6,514 nucleotides of DNA, from positions 1 to 6,514 of the forward strand of contig JAUVDE010000197.1 in NCBI GenBank assembly GCA_030595485.1. The letters run 5' to 3'. Under the pieces are notes generated by a model that did no database searches, had not been told where the DNA came from, and was given only the letters and a program-made list of their open reading frames with translations. The DNA is from Draconibacterium sp. (GTDB lineage: Bacteria; Bacteroidota; Bacteroidia; Bacteroidales; Prolixibacteraceae). Shown piece by piece: positions 1 through 6,419 of this stretch. Position 1 is the stretch's first letter. Every line of letters starts with the position of its first letter. Both the position numbers and the translations under genes were made by a program.

Positions 1-2
1 GA

Positions 3-1472
3 ATGTACACCGTGCAAAATGGCGTTATGAAAATGACAGCCCAACTTTTCCCCCTGTATCCAAAAGAAAGCCGCAAAGTTACTTTAGAACTCAAGAAAAA
101 TGGGACGTGGAAAAAAGTAGCCACCGAAACAGTTAACGACATTGGCTGGTCAACACTTTTCAGAATTGAAAAATGGGATGAGACCAAAAATGTTGAATAC
201 CGTTTACGCCATGGAAAAGAAGCAAGTTTTGAAGGGTTGATTCGTAAAAATCCAAAGAATAAAAATGAAATTGTGGTGGGTTCGCTCAATTGCAACTCGA
301 ATCAAACGCGCGGCGCACGCGACGAATATGTTCGAAACTTAAAACATTTAAATCCTGATTTACTGTTTTTTGCAGGCGACCAAAGTTACGATCACAAAGA
401 ACACACTGCGGCCTGGTTACTTTTCGGAATTCAGTTTCGCGACGTTTTCCGCGACCGGCCTTGCATTACAATCCCCGACGACCACGATATTGGCCACGGA
501 AACCTTTGGGGCGAAAATGGCAAACAATCGATGACTTCTGCCGGAAATGATGGTGGTTATTTCTACCATCATGAATATGTAAAAATGGTGGAACGTTGCC
601 AAACATCGCACTTACCCGATGCTTACGACCCAACTAAAATAGAACAAGGAATTGGTGTTTATTACACCAGCATAACCATCGGTGGTGTTGACTTTGCCAT
701 TGTTGAAGACCGAAAATTTAAAACCGGCCCGGCAGGAACTATTCCTCAGCAAGGACCACGCCCCGACCATATTCGCAACCCAGAATATAATCCGAATGAC
801 ATAGATGTTCCAGGCTTAAAACTTTTAGGTGATCGCCAGCTTACTTTCCTCGAAGATTGGGGACAACAATGGAACGGAGTATCTTTAAAAGCCGTGCTTT
901 CGCAAACTGGATTTTGTGGTGGAGCACACCGCCATGGTAATTTCAAAAACTTATTGCATGCCGACCTCGACAGTAACGGATGGCCACAAACAGGTCGTAA
1001 AAAAGCACTTCGTTTAATACGTGCTGCCAGTGCTGTGCATTTGGCCGGCGACCAACATTTACCAACAATTGTACAACATGGTATTGATGAATATGGAGAT
1101 GGCCCTTTTGCATTTGTTGCTCCGGCAATTGTAAATAATTATTACAGCCGATGGTGGCACCCTGAAGATGAAAAAATTGGAGATAATCCAGAAGTGGGAA
1201 ATTCACTTCCGTTTAACGGAAACTACCTCGATGGAATGGGAAATAAAATTCGGATGGTAGCTTATGCTAATCCGAATGAAGAATTCACTCGCGGTGGTTT
1301 TGGCTTGGTTCGTTTTAACAAAGCCGAAAAGAGTGTAACTTTTGAGAGCTGGGACAGAACAACAGATTGTACAAAAACAGGTGCCAAACAAATGCCGGGA
1401 TGGCCACGTACCGTTCGCCAGGATGGTGAAAAGGATGGTTATGCCATTTGGAAATTAGATCCTTTGAAATAA
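3..1472 (+). CDS. PhoD-like metallophosphatase (alkaline phosphatase D family), 5' end outside window
   Basis: This is a metallophosphoesterase of the PhoD-like group, expected to cleave phosphomono- or diesters with bound metal ions, probably in the periplasm or at the cell surface. The visible 489 residues begin with a beta-rich N-terminal segment (about 1-85, with a conserved NGVMKMTAQL stretch), followed by the catalytic domain. Metal and active-site motifs are GDQSYDH (G125-H131, D126 a likely ligand), PDDHD (158-162), and GDQH (349-352) followed by IVQHG (H359). Other family blocks are DLDSNGWPQTGR, EDRKFKTGPAG and a C-terminal GFGLVRF, so the C terminus is complete. The reading frame is still open at the left edge and there is no signal peptide, so the ATG at position 3 is probably internal and the export signal lies upstream. 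Substrate is unknown; relatives that I recall are common in Planctomycetes and Verrucomicrobia as well as Bacteroidota. The 76-bp gap before the next gene, with its palindromes, suggests a separate transcription unit. Confidence 0.85.
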   Translation: MYTVQNGVMKMTAQLFPLYPKESRKVTLELKKNGTWKKVATETVNDIGWSTLFRIEKWDETKNVEYRLRHGKEASFEGLIRKNPKNKNEIVVGSLNCNSNQTRGARDEYVRNLKHLNPDLLFFAGDQSYDHKEHTAAWLLFGIQFRDVFRDRPCITIPDDHDIGHGNLWGENGKQSMTSAGNDGGYFYHHEYVKMVERCQTSHLPDAYDPTKIEQGIGVYYTSITIGGVDFAIVEDRKFKTGPAGTIPQQGPRPDHIRNPEYNPNDIDVPGLKLLGDRQLTFLEDWGQQWNGVSLKAVLSQTGFCGGAHRHGNFKNLLHADLDSNGWPQTGRKKALRLIRAASAVHLAGDQHLPTIVQHGIDEYGDGPFAFVAPAIVNNYYSRWWHPEDEKIGDNPEVGNSLPFNGNYLDGMGNKIRMVAYANPNEEFTRGGFGLVRFNKAEKSVTFESWDRTTDCTKTGAKQMPGWPRTVRQDGEKDGYAIWKLDPLK

Positions 1473-1478
1473 GAACTT

Positions 1479-1494
1479 TATACAATATTGTATA
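1479..1494. repeat. Perfect 16-bp palindrome TATACAATATTGTATA
   Basis: The sequence TATACAATATTGTATA is its own reverse complement and starts 6 bases after the phosphatase stop codon. It stands four bases before a second, longer palindrome (1498-1525). It could be a protein-binding site, the first part of one composite intergenic repeat, or an AT-rich hairpin at the 3' end of the phosphatase transcript. There is no GC-rich stem or T-run, so a classical intrinsic terminator is not supported. Confidence 0.6.
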
Positions 1495-1497
1495 TTC

Positions 1498-1525
1498 GTA
1501 GAGATGCACAATTGTGCGTCTCTAC
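1498..1525. repeat. 28-bp REP-like palindrome starting GTAG
   Basis: The left arm GTAGAGATGCACAA (1498-1511) is the reverse complement of the right arm TTGTGCGTCTCTAC (1512-1525), apart from one T:G position, so it folds as a 14-bp stem with one wobble and almost no loop. From memory, GTAGAGACGC.. palindromes of this kind are dispersed between genes in many Bacteroidota and cyanobacterial genomes. The opening GTAG matches the tetranucleotide that marks REP elements mobilised by RAYT transposases. That link is an inference; no transposase is in the window. It may also help end transcription of the phosphatase gene. Confidence 0.7.
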
Positions 1526-1548
1526 ACATTTAAACAAGTAGATTTTTA

Positions 1549-2109
1549 ATGAAAAAGTGGGGAGTTGCCATACTAATTATTGTACTTATTGCAGGCTTGT
1601 ATTTTATTGAATTCAGTAAAATTGAAAGCGGTAATGAAAGCATTTCGGCAATGCCCACGCTTGATAATCTTAAGTTTGACGAAACAGCAAAAAACTGGGA
1701 CAACTTCTATAAAGTTCGGGCTACAATAATTGATGGACAAAATGCTGAATTCGACATTCCCAATACTTTGCAAAGAAGAGTTGGCCAGGAAATGGAACTT
1801 AATGGTGCTGCCGTATTTTTCAGTCCGGGTTGCAAAGTAGTTGGAGATAAAATAGCAGTTCATTCCCTGTTTATCTATCCAACTCTTGGCTTGGCAAATG
1901 CTTGCGCCCATCTACCCGAAGTTGCCATGCGCTGGACCATTCGAATTAATTTGAAAGAAGATTTTTTACTCTCGAAACCAGAAATGATTGATGCTGAAGT
2001 AAAAGTAAAAGGTACTTTCCGTATCAACACCAGCAAACCTTACGAATCAGCTTTTTTTCTTGACAATGCAAAAATTGAATTGCTTCAGAAAGAGGAGGTG
2101 CTGCTTTGA
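1549..2109 (+). CDS. Membrane-anchored periplasmic protein, distantly DUF3299-like, coupled to permease
   Basis: A 186-residue protein with a short basic start (MKKW), one hydrophobic segment at about 5-20 and a polar remainder, so it is probably a periplasmic domain on an N-terminal anchor. There is no lipobox cysteine, and no clear cleavage site. After a linker (21-50) comes a compact beta-rich domain. The blocks NGAAVFF (85-91), VHSLFIYPTLGLANACAH (104-121) and VKGTFRI near 153-159 resemble, in order and spacing, the GFxVPL, FLLxPxxGACxH and VxGTLR blocks I remember from DUF3299 proteins, which are periplasmic and of unknown function. C95, H105, C119 and H121 could bind a metal, but this is inference. 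The ATG start has no Shine-Dalgarno, as is normal in this phylum. The stop TGA overlaps the TTG start of the following permease, so the two proteins are made together and probably work together. All Glu codons are GAA except the final GAG GAG, which forms the ribosome site for the permease. Confidence 0.8.
   Translation: MKKWGVAILIIVLIAGLYFIEFSKIESGNESISAMPTLDNLKFDETAKNWDNFYKVRATIIDGQNAEFDIPNTLQRRVGQEMELNGAAVFFSPGCKVVGDKIAVHSLFIYPTLGLANACAHLPEVAMRWTIRINLKEDFLLSKPEMIDAEVKVKGTFRINTSKPYESAFFLDNAKIELLQKEEVLL
2093..2100 (+). promoter_or_regulatory. Strong Shine-Dalgarno AGGAGGTG deciding the TTG start of the permease
   Basis: AGGAGGTG matches eight bases of the usual complement to the 16S rRNA 3' end and ends five bases before the TTG at 2106 (seven from the end of AGGAGG). 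It lies inside the last codons of the upstream gene. The other starts in this window lack such a site. It supports TTG 2106 as the start, since the next ATG (residue 26) would remove the first membrane segment. Confidence 0.8.
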
Positions 2110-3299
2110 TTGCCATACTTTTTAATACACTTTTAGAATCAGCACCCTACATAATTCTTGGTTTTTTTATTGCCGGAATTATGCGCTTTTATGTACCACC
2201 CGGTATTCTTCAGCAACACCTTGGTTCGGGTTTAACATCCTCACTATTTAAATCGGTGGGTGTTGGTTGTGTTTTGCCGCTTTGTTCATGCGGAACCATT
2301 CCGCTAGGAATTGGTTTGTACCGAAGTGGTGCTACTGTTGGGAACATGCTGGCATTTATGACTTCAACACCCATTTTATCGCCGGTATTAATAATGGTTT
2401 CGTTAAAACTTTTAGGATGGAAACTAACGCTGGCCCTAGTTTTAGCGGCAGTTATTGGCTCGTTTGTAATGGGTTTAATCGGAAACCGTATTTTTAAAAA
2501 GACACAGAAAAATACAATCGAAACTAAAAACACAACAAAATTTGAGCGAGTTATTCAACAAAAGGAATCCAAAACAAAACTGGGCAAAACATTAAAATGG
2601 TCGTTTTTCGATTTAGGTGCCGATGTAAGTGTAGATATTTTAATCGGCTTGGGAATTGCATCTATTTTATTGGCTTTTCTTCCTTTAGAATGGATTTCAA
2701 CGTGGCTGGGCCAACAAGATATTAGCACACTTTTTTATGTTATTCTTTTGGGAATTCCGGTTTATGCTTGCAGTATCCCCTCGGTGGTAGTTGTGCAAGG
2801 TTTACTTTTACTGGGAGCTACGCCGGGTGCTGCCATTGCTTATATGATTGCCGGGCCTGCAACCAACCTGGGCGAGCTAAATGCTATTCGAAAATCAATG
2901 GGCACAAAACCCGCTATATTCTATGCCCTTTCCTTAATTACCTTAGCCTTAATTGCCGGGTTAATTACCGACCAATTTATTTTCCCAAATTACCAATACC
3001 ATGCCTTGCGAGTACAAGGCGAATTAGTGGTTCAACAATGTTGTGTGCCATTAATTTTTGGCGATAGTGTTGGCGGCCCCACCAGCTTTTCCATTCCAAT
3101 CTGGCACTGGCCATTTGGTACAATCCTGGCTTCAATCATCCTGTACGGAACACTCAAAAAGCTACGTTTCTTTTGGATAAATCCATGTAAAGCTTGCAAT
3201 TGGAAAGACTATGGTTCAAACGGAACATGTGGTTCAAAATGTCATGTCCGCCGCAAATACGAGTTCTTTCGGAAAAGGAGTAACCGGAATTCAACTTAA
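2106..3299 (+). CDS. Permease of PF03773 (ArsP_1/YraQ) family, SO_0444-type Cu/Zn efflux candidate
   Basis: A 397-residue inner-membrane permease, probably exporting a soft metal or metalloid from the cytosol. It has about eight to ten hydrophobic segments in two pseudo-repeated halves. The first half carries LPLCSCG (57-63; C55, C60, C62) followed by LYRSGAT and TSTPILSPV. The second carries PVYACSIPS (C222), LLLGATPGAA and AGPATNLGEL (249-258). A charged cytosolic loop (about 137-168) separates the halves. The C-terminal part contains a CC pair (C312, C313), a last membrane helix at about 337-356, and a cysteine tail: C361, C364, C375, C379 with H380, arranged C-x2-C-x10-C-x3-CH. The LCSCG motif and terminal cysteines fit the SO_0444 Cu/Zn efflux group better than plain YraQ permeases, but substrate cannot be read from sequence; arsenic compounds are an alternative. 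Start is TTG, overlapping the upstream stop as TTGA, with a strong Shine-Dalgarno. No metal-responsive regulator is adjacent. Confidence 0.85.
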   Translation: MIAILFNTLLESAPYIILGFFIAGIMRFYVPPGILQQHLGSGLTSSLFKSVGVGCVLPLCSCGTIPLGIGLYRSGATVGNMLAFMTSTPILSPVLIMVSLKLLGWKLTLALVLAAVIGSFVMGLIGNRIFKKTQKNTIETKNTTKFERVIQQKESKTKLGKTLKWSFFDLGADVSVDILIGLGIASILLAFLPLEWISTWLGQQDISTLFYVILLGIPVYACSIPSVVVVQGLLLLGATPGAAIAYMIAGPATNLGELNAIRKSMGTKPAIFYALSLITLALIAGLITDQFIFPNYQYHALRVQGELVVQQCCVPLIFGDSVGGPTSFSIPIWHWPFGTILASIILYGTLKKLRFFWINPCKACNWKDYGSNGTCGSKCHVRRKYEFFRKRSNRNST

Positions 3300-3382
3300 A
3301 CTTTGTTCGCAACTAATCAGGGGTTTTCATAAGGTTCTATCAGAATTGTTATAACTTGGTTTCTTGATTTATACAAGATAAA

Positions 3383-5536
3383 ATGACAAAGAAGAAAAAG
3401 AATAAACTTCGGAACAAGAAACGCACCGGAACTTACAACAAGAAAAAACTCAAAAACGCGATACTTTCAACACTTTACGAAAACCCGGGACAAACTATTA
3501 ATTACCGTCAACTTTCGGGAATACTGGGAATAAAAGATCATGAAACGCGAAAACTAATAAATGTAGTTTTACAAGAATTAGCCGACGATGGTTACCTCGA
3601 CCAAATTTCGCGAGGAAAATTCAAATTAAAAGCAAAAACAGGAACTGCCACAGGAATTGTAGAAATGCAAAAACAAGGTTTCGCCTATGTAAACAGCGAC
3701 GAACTGGAACAACCGGTACTTATTTCATCGCGCAACCTAAAGCATGCCATGAAAGGCGACAAAGTTCGTATTCATGTTTTTGCGCGACATAAAAAACGCG
3801 ACCTCGAAGGTGAAGTAACAGAAATATTGGAACGTGCAAAAACAATTTTTGTCGGAAAGATTCAAATCTCGCGCAACTTTGCATTTTTAATGCCTACCGG
3901 AAAAGTAGGTTTCGATATTTTTATTCCGAAAGATAAATTAAATGGTGCTAAAGACGGACAAAAAGCCATTGCCGAAATTAAGGACTGGCCTGCAAATGCA
4001 AAAAGTCCTTTTGGTGAGATTTTAGAAGTATTGGGCGACACCGGCGATAACGATGCCGAAATGCACGCTATTCTTGCCGAGTTTGAATTGCCACATATTT
4101 TCCCGGAAAACGTTAATAAAGCAGCCGAAAAAATTCCACTCGAAATTCCGGCCGATGAGATTAATAAGCGCCGCGATATGCGAAAGACAACGACTTTCAC
4201 AATCGACCCACACGATGCCAAAGACTTTGACGATGCACTTTCATTACACAAACTTGACAATGGTAACTGGGAAATTGGTGTTCATATTGCCGATGTTACC
4301 CATTACGTTCGCCCAAATACGATTATCGAGACTGAAGCAGAAGATCGTGCTACCTCGGTTTATTTAGTAGACAGAGTGGTTCCGATGCTTCCTGAAAGAC
4401 TTTCGAATGGAGTTTGTTCCTTACGACCCAACGAAGATAAGCTGTGTTTTTCGGCTATTTTTGAAATGACAGAAGATGCCGGATTAGTAAAACAATGGTT
4501 TGGTAAAACTGTTATTCATTCCGACCGACGATTTACTTACGAAGAAGCACAGGAAATTATTGAAACTGGTGAAGGTGATCTGTCAGCAGAGGTATTGACT
4601 TTAAACAATTTGGCCATAAAACTTCGCGATGCACGTTTTGGATCTGGTTCTATTGCATTCGACCGCGTAGAGATTAAGTTTAACATTGACGATGTTGGCA
4701 AACCAACTTCGGTATATTTTAAAGAGGCGAAAGAATCGAATAAACTAATCGAGGAGTTTATGCTACTAGCCAACAAAAAAGTGGCCGAATTTATTGGCAA
4801 AGTTCCCGTAAAGAAACCGGCAAAAACCTTTGTTTATCGAATTCACGACAAACCCGATCCTGATAAATTGGCTTCGTTTAACACATTTATCAAACGATTT
4901 GGCCATGGAATTCAATTGACAACTCCACGTGCTATTTCAACTTCGCTAAATGCACTTTTAAATACAGTAAAAGGGAAAAGCGAACAAAATGTGGTAGAAA
5001 CATTGGCCATTCGAACCATGGCAAAGGCAGCCTATTCTACCCGAAACATTGGCCACTACGGACTTTCGTTTGAGTATTATTCGCATTTTACTTCGCCTAT
5101 TCGACGTTACCCCGACATGATGGTTCATCGCCTCTTAGAAAAGTATTTAGAGGGTGGACGTTCAGCAAACGAGCAAAAATATGAAGATCTGTGCAAACAT
5201 TCATCAGACATGGAAGCCAAAGCTGCCAATGCTGAACGTGCTTCGATAAAATACAAGCAGGTGGAATTTATGCAAGACCACATCGGAAAAATATATCCGG
5301 GAACCATTTCGGGAGTAACCGACTGGGGTATTTATGTTGAGTTGGAAAATAAAATTGAAGGCATGATTCCGATAGCAGAGTTGGATGATGATTTTTACAT
5401 TTTCGATGAGAAAAATTATGCTTTGGTAGGACGGCACTCAAATAAAACCTATCAACTGGGCGAAAGCGTTAATGTTAAAGTTTGGCGTACAAATTTGGAA
5501 AGAAAACAACTCGATTTTAAAATGGCAAAAGCCTAA
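3383..5536 (+). CDS. rnr: Ribonuclease R, 3'-to-5' exoribonuclease (RNB family)
   Basis: This processive 3'-5' exoribonuclease degrades structured RNA, including rRNA and mRNA fragments, in the cytosol. All expected domains are present in 717 residues: a Lys/Arg-rich N-terminal tail (1-26), a winged-helix RNase R N-terminal domain (about 22-83), two cold-shock OB domains (about 87-150 and 155-220), the catalytic RNB domain (about 255-600) and a C-terminal S1 domain (about 635-715). The catalytic motif TIDPHDAKDFDDALS puts metal ligands at D275, D281, D283 and D284, matching the four aspartates of E. coli RNase R. The late RNB signature FTSPIRRYPD is at 569-578. Unlike the longer (about 813-residue) E. 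coli enzyme, it stops just after S1 (LDFKMAKA) without a basic tail; the basic N terminus may compensate. The ATG at 3383 has an A-rich leader (AAGATAAA) without a Shine-Dalgarno. It follows the permease by 83 bp and is probably transcribed separately. Being single-copy and housekeeping, it says nothing special about its neighbours. Confidence 0.97.
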   Translation: MTKKKKNKLRNKKRTGTYNKKKLKNAILSTLYENPGQTINYRQLSGILGIKDHETRKLINVVLQELADDGYLDQISRGKFKLKAKTGTATGIVEMQKQGFAYVNSDELEQPVLISSRNLKHAMKGDKVRIHVFARHKKRDLEGEVTEILERAKTIFVGKIQISRNFAFLMPTGKVGFDIFIPKDKLNGAKDGQKAIAEIKDWPANAKSPFGEILEVLGDTGDNDAEMHAILAEFELPHIFPENVNKAAEKIPLEIPADEINKRRDMRKTTTFTIDPHDAKDFDDALSLHKLDNGNWEIGVHIADVTHYVRPNTIIETEAEDRATSVYLVDRVVPMLPERLSNGVCSLRPNEDKLCFSAIFEMTEDAGLVKQWFGKTVIHSDRRFTYEEAQEIIETGEGDLSAEVLTLNNLAIKLRDARFGSGSIAFDRVEIKFNIDDVGKPTSVYFKEAKESNKLIEEFMLLANKKVAEFIGKVPVKKPAKTFVYRIHDKPDPDKLASFNTFIKRFGHGIQLTTPRAISTSLNALLNTVKGKSEQNVVETLAIRTMAKAAYSTRNIGHYGLSFEYYSHFTSPIRRYPDMMVHRLLEKYLEGGRSANEQKYEDLCKHSSDMEAKAANAERASIKYKQVEFMQDHIGKIYPGTISGVTDWGIYVELENKIEGMIPIAELDDDFYIFDEKNYALVGRHSNKTYQLGESVNVKVWRTNLERKQLDFKMAKA

Positions 5537-5637
5537 AAAAGAGAAGGTTTCGAATATTAAGTTAATTAATTTCAGCTAAATACAGGCTTCTGATAGTGCA
5601 ATCAAGTTAGTCGTCTGCAAAAGTAAAATAGTCAAAT
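5537..5637. other. Intergenic stretch between rnr and the tetR promoter
   Basis: No open reading frame of useful length, tRNA-like fold or intrinsic terminator is seen here. It contains a TTAATTAA palindrome and TTTCAGCTAAAT (5570-5581), which differs by two bases from the 12-bp palindrome in the downstream promoter and may be a second, weaker site for the same regulator. Confidence 0.5.
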
Positions 5638-5670
5638 TTTGTTTTCAGCTGAAATAATTAGTTATATTTG
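5638..5670 (+). promoter_or_regulatory. Bacteroidota-type promoter of the tetR gene (TTTG / TATATTTG)
   Basis: TTTG at 5638-5641 and TATATTTG at 5663-5670 exactly fit the Bacteroidota -33 TTTG and -7 TAnnTTTG elements with a 21-base spacer. Transcription would start near 5676, giving a leader of about 30 bases before the ATG at 5706. This is the only full match to this promoter pattern that I found on the + strand between genes in the window. Confidence 0.75.
5643..5654. promoter_or_regulatory. Candidate operator: palindrome TTTCAGCTGAAA in the promoter spacer
   Basis: TTTCAGCTGAAA is a perfect 12-bp palindrome lying between the -33 and -7 elements. A dimeric repressor bound here would block RNA polymerase. 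TetR proteins commonly repress their own genes from such sites, so the downstream regulator is the natural candidate. A related TTTCAGCTAAAT sits 73 bp upstream (5570-5581). TetR operators are often somewhat longer than 12 bp, so the assignment is an inference. Confidence 0.5.
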
Positions 5671-5705
5671 CCTTCATTAATTCATTAAGATAAATCAATC
5701 TGACA

Positions 5706-6308
5706 ATGCAAGATATTAGCATGAACGGCAATAAAAAAGATGCCAACCGCGAGAATATTTTGAAAATCGCCCGCGAAATTTTCAGCAAATATGGTTTTAA
5801 AAAAACCACACTCGACGACATTGCCAATGCAGTGCGTAAAGGCAAAAGCTCGCTTTACTATTATTTTAAAAGTAAAGAGGATTTGTTTCAGGCAGTGATT
5901 ATGAAGGAGGTTGAAATTTTGGGACGCGAACTCGAAATTGTAATTAACCGCAACACCGACCCGGTTGATAAACTACGCGATTATATTCTCACTAAAATGG
6001 CGACCTTCCGTAATTTGGCAAATTTTTACCATGCCATTGAAAACGATGTAACTGCCGTTGGTTTTATCGAAGAAGTAAAAATTAAGTACGAACAAGACGA
6101 AATTCGAATGATTAAACGAATTTTGATTGAAGGTGTTCGTAAGAATGAATTTGAAATTTATGATTTCAACCTGGCTGCCATTGGAATTACAACGGCAATA
6201 AAAGGTTTAGAAATGCCACTTGCAGCGGGCAATTACAGCGATGTAAACCTGGAACGTAGCGTTGATATCATTCTAAAAATTATGTGTTACGGAATTATGA
6301 AACGCTAA
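5706..6308 (+). CDS. TetR/AcrR-family transcriptional regulator
   Basis: A 200-residue one-component regulator. The N-terminal DNA-binding domain spans about 15-61: ENILKIAREIFSKYGFKKTTL, then the helix-turn-helix (about 34-53, IANAVRKGKSSLYYYF) and the classic KSKEDLF closing motif (55-61). The remaining 140 residues are helical and should form the dimer and ligand pocket; they show no recognisable subtype, and the ligand is unknown. The gene has its own promoter with a palindrome in the spacer, which fits autorepression. A second in-frame ATG at 5721 (residue 6, MNGNKK) would give 195 residues and is about equally likely; neither has a Shine-Dalgarno. In Bacteroidota such regulators often precede efflux or outer-membrane export genes, but the next 206 bases are non-coding and the target is not visible. 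Confidence 0.93.
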   Translation: MQDISMNGNKKDANRENILKIAREIFSKYGFKKTTLDDIANAVRKGKSSLYYYFKSKEDLFQAVIMKEVEILGRELEIVINRNTDPVDKLRDYILTKMATFRNLANFYHAIENDVTAVGFIEEVKIKYEQDEIRMIKRILIEGVRKNEFEIYDFNLAAIGITTAIKGLEMPLAAGNYSDVNLERSVDIILKIMCYGIMKR

Positions 6309-6419
6309 TAATTAGTCTCAATCAAAACCATTATACAAAGGCCGTTGGATTTTTCTGACAGTCTTTTTTGTTGAAGTTGCCTAAAGGGGACTTCTAAAAA
6401 TTCCTTTCTTTCAAGAAAC
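6309..6419. other. Intergenic region downstream of tetR, no gene seen
   Basis: No credible coding frame, promoter match or strong terminator is visible. CCTAAAGGGGACTT at 6380-6393 is the reverse complement of a phrase, AAGTCCCCTTTAGG, that I recall as frequent between genes of Bacteroidota; it may be a fragment of a degraded repeat. A short TCCTT (6402-6406) can pair with AAGGA (6420-6424) and would compete with the long hairpin that follows. Confidence 0.4.

Noticed and set aside
943..1206. Minus-strand open frames opposite the phosphatase and other genes
   Set aside because: They are antisense to well-supported coding genes, show no family motifs and have no promoter or ribosome site.
1491..1498. 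TATATTCG as a -7 element for the 1549 gene
   Set aside because: One mismatch and the nearest TTTG (1463-1466) is 24 bases away; it also lies across the palindromes.
3230..3299. Possible frameshift at the permease C terminus, because the last residues turn very basic
   Set aside because: The cysteine pattern up to C379-H380 reads in the same frame as the membrane part and the other frame shows no better continuation, so the tail looks genuine.
3352..3359. TAACTTGG as a -7 element for rnr
   Set aside because: One base off TAnnTTTG and no TTTG at proper spacing; only TTTC with a 23-base gap. Too weak to annotate.
3352..3377. Stem with CTTG/CAAG arms just before rnr as a leader riboswitch
   Set aside because: Only four to eight pairs with a bulge and a 15-base loop; no conserved riboswitch core is recognisable.
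5618..5625. CAAAAGTA, a minus-strand TAnnTTTG (-7) match
   Set aside because: No TTTG on the minus strand at 19-21 bases upstream, and no minus-strand gene lies in its path.
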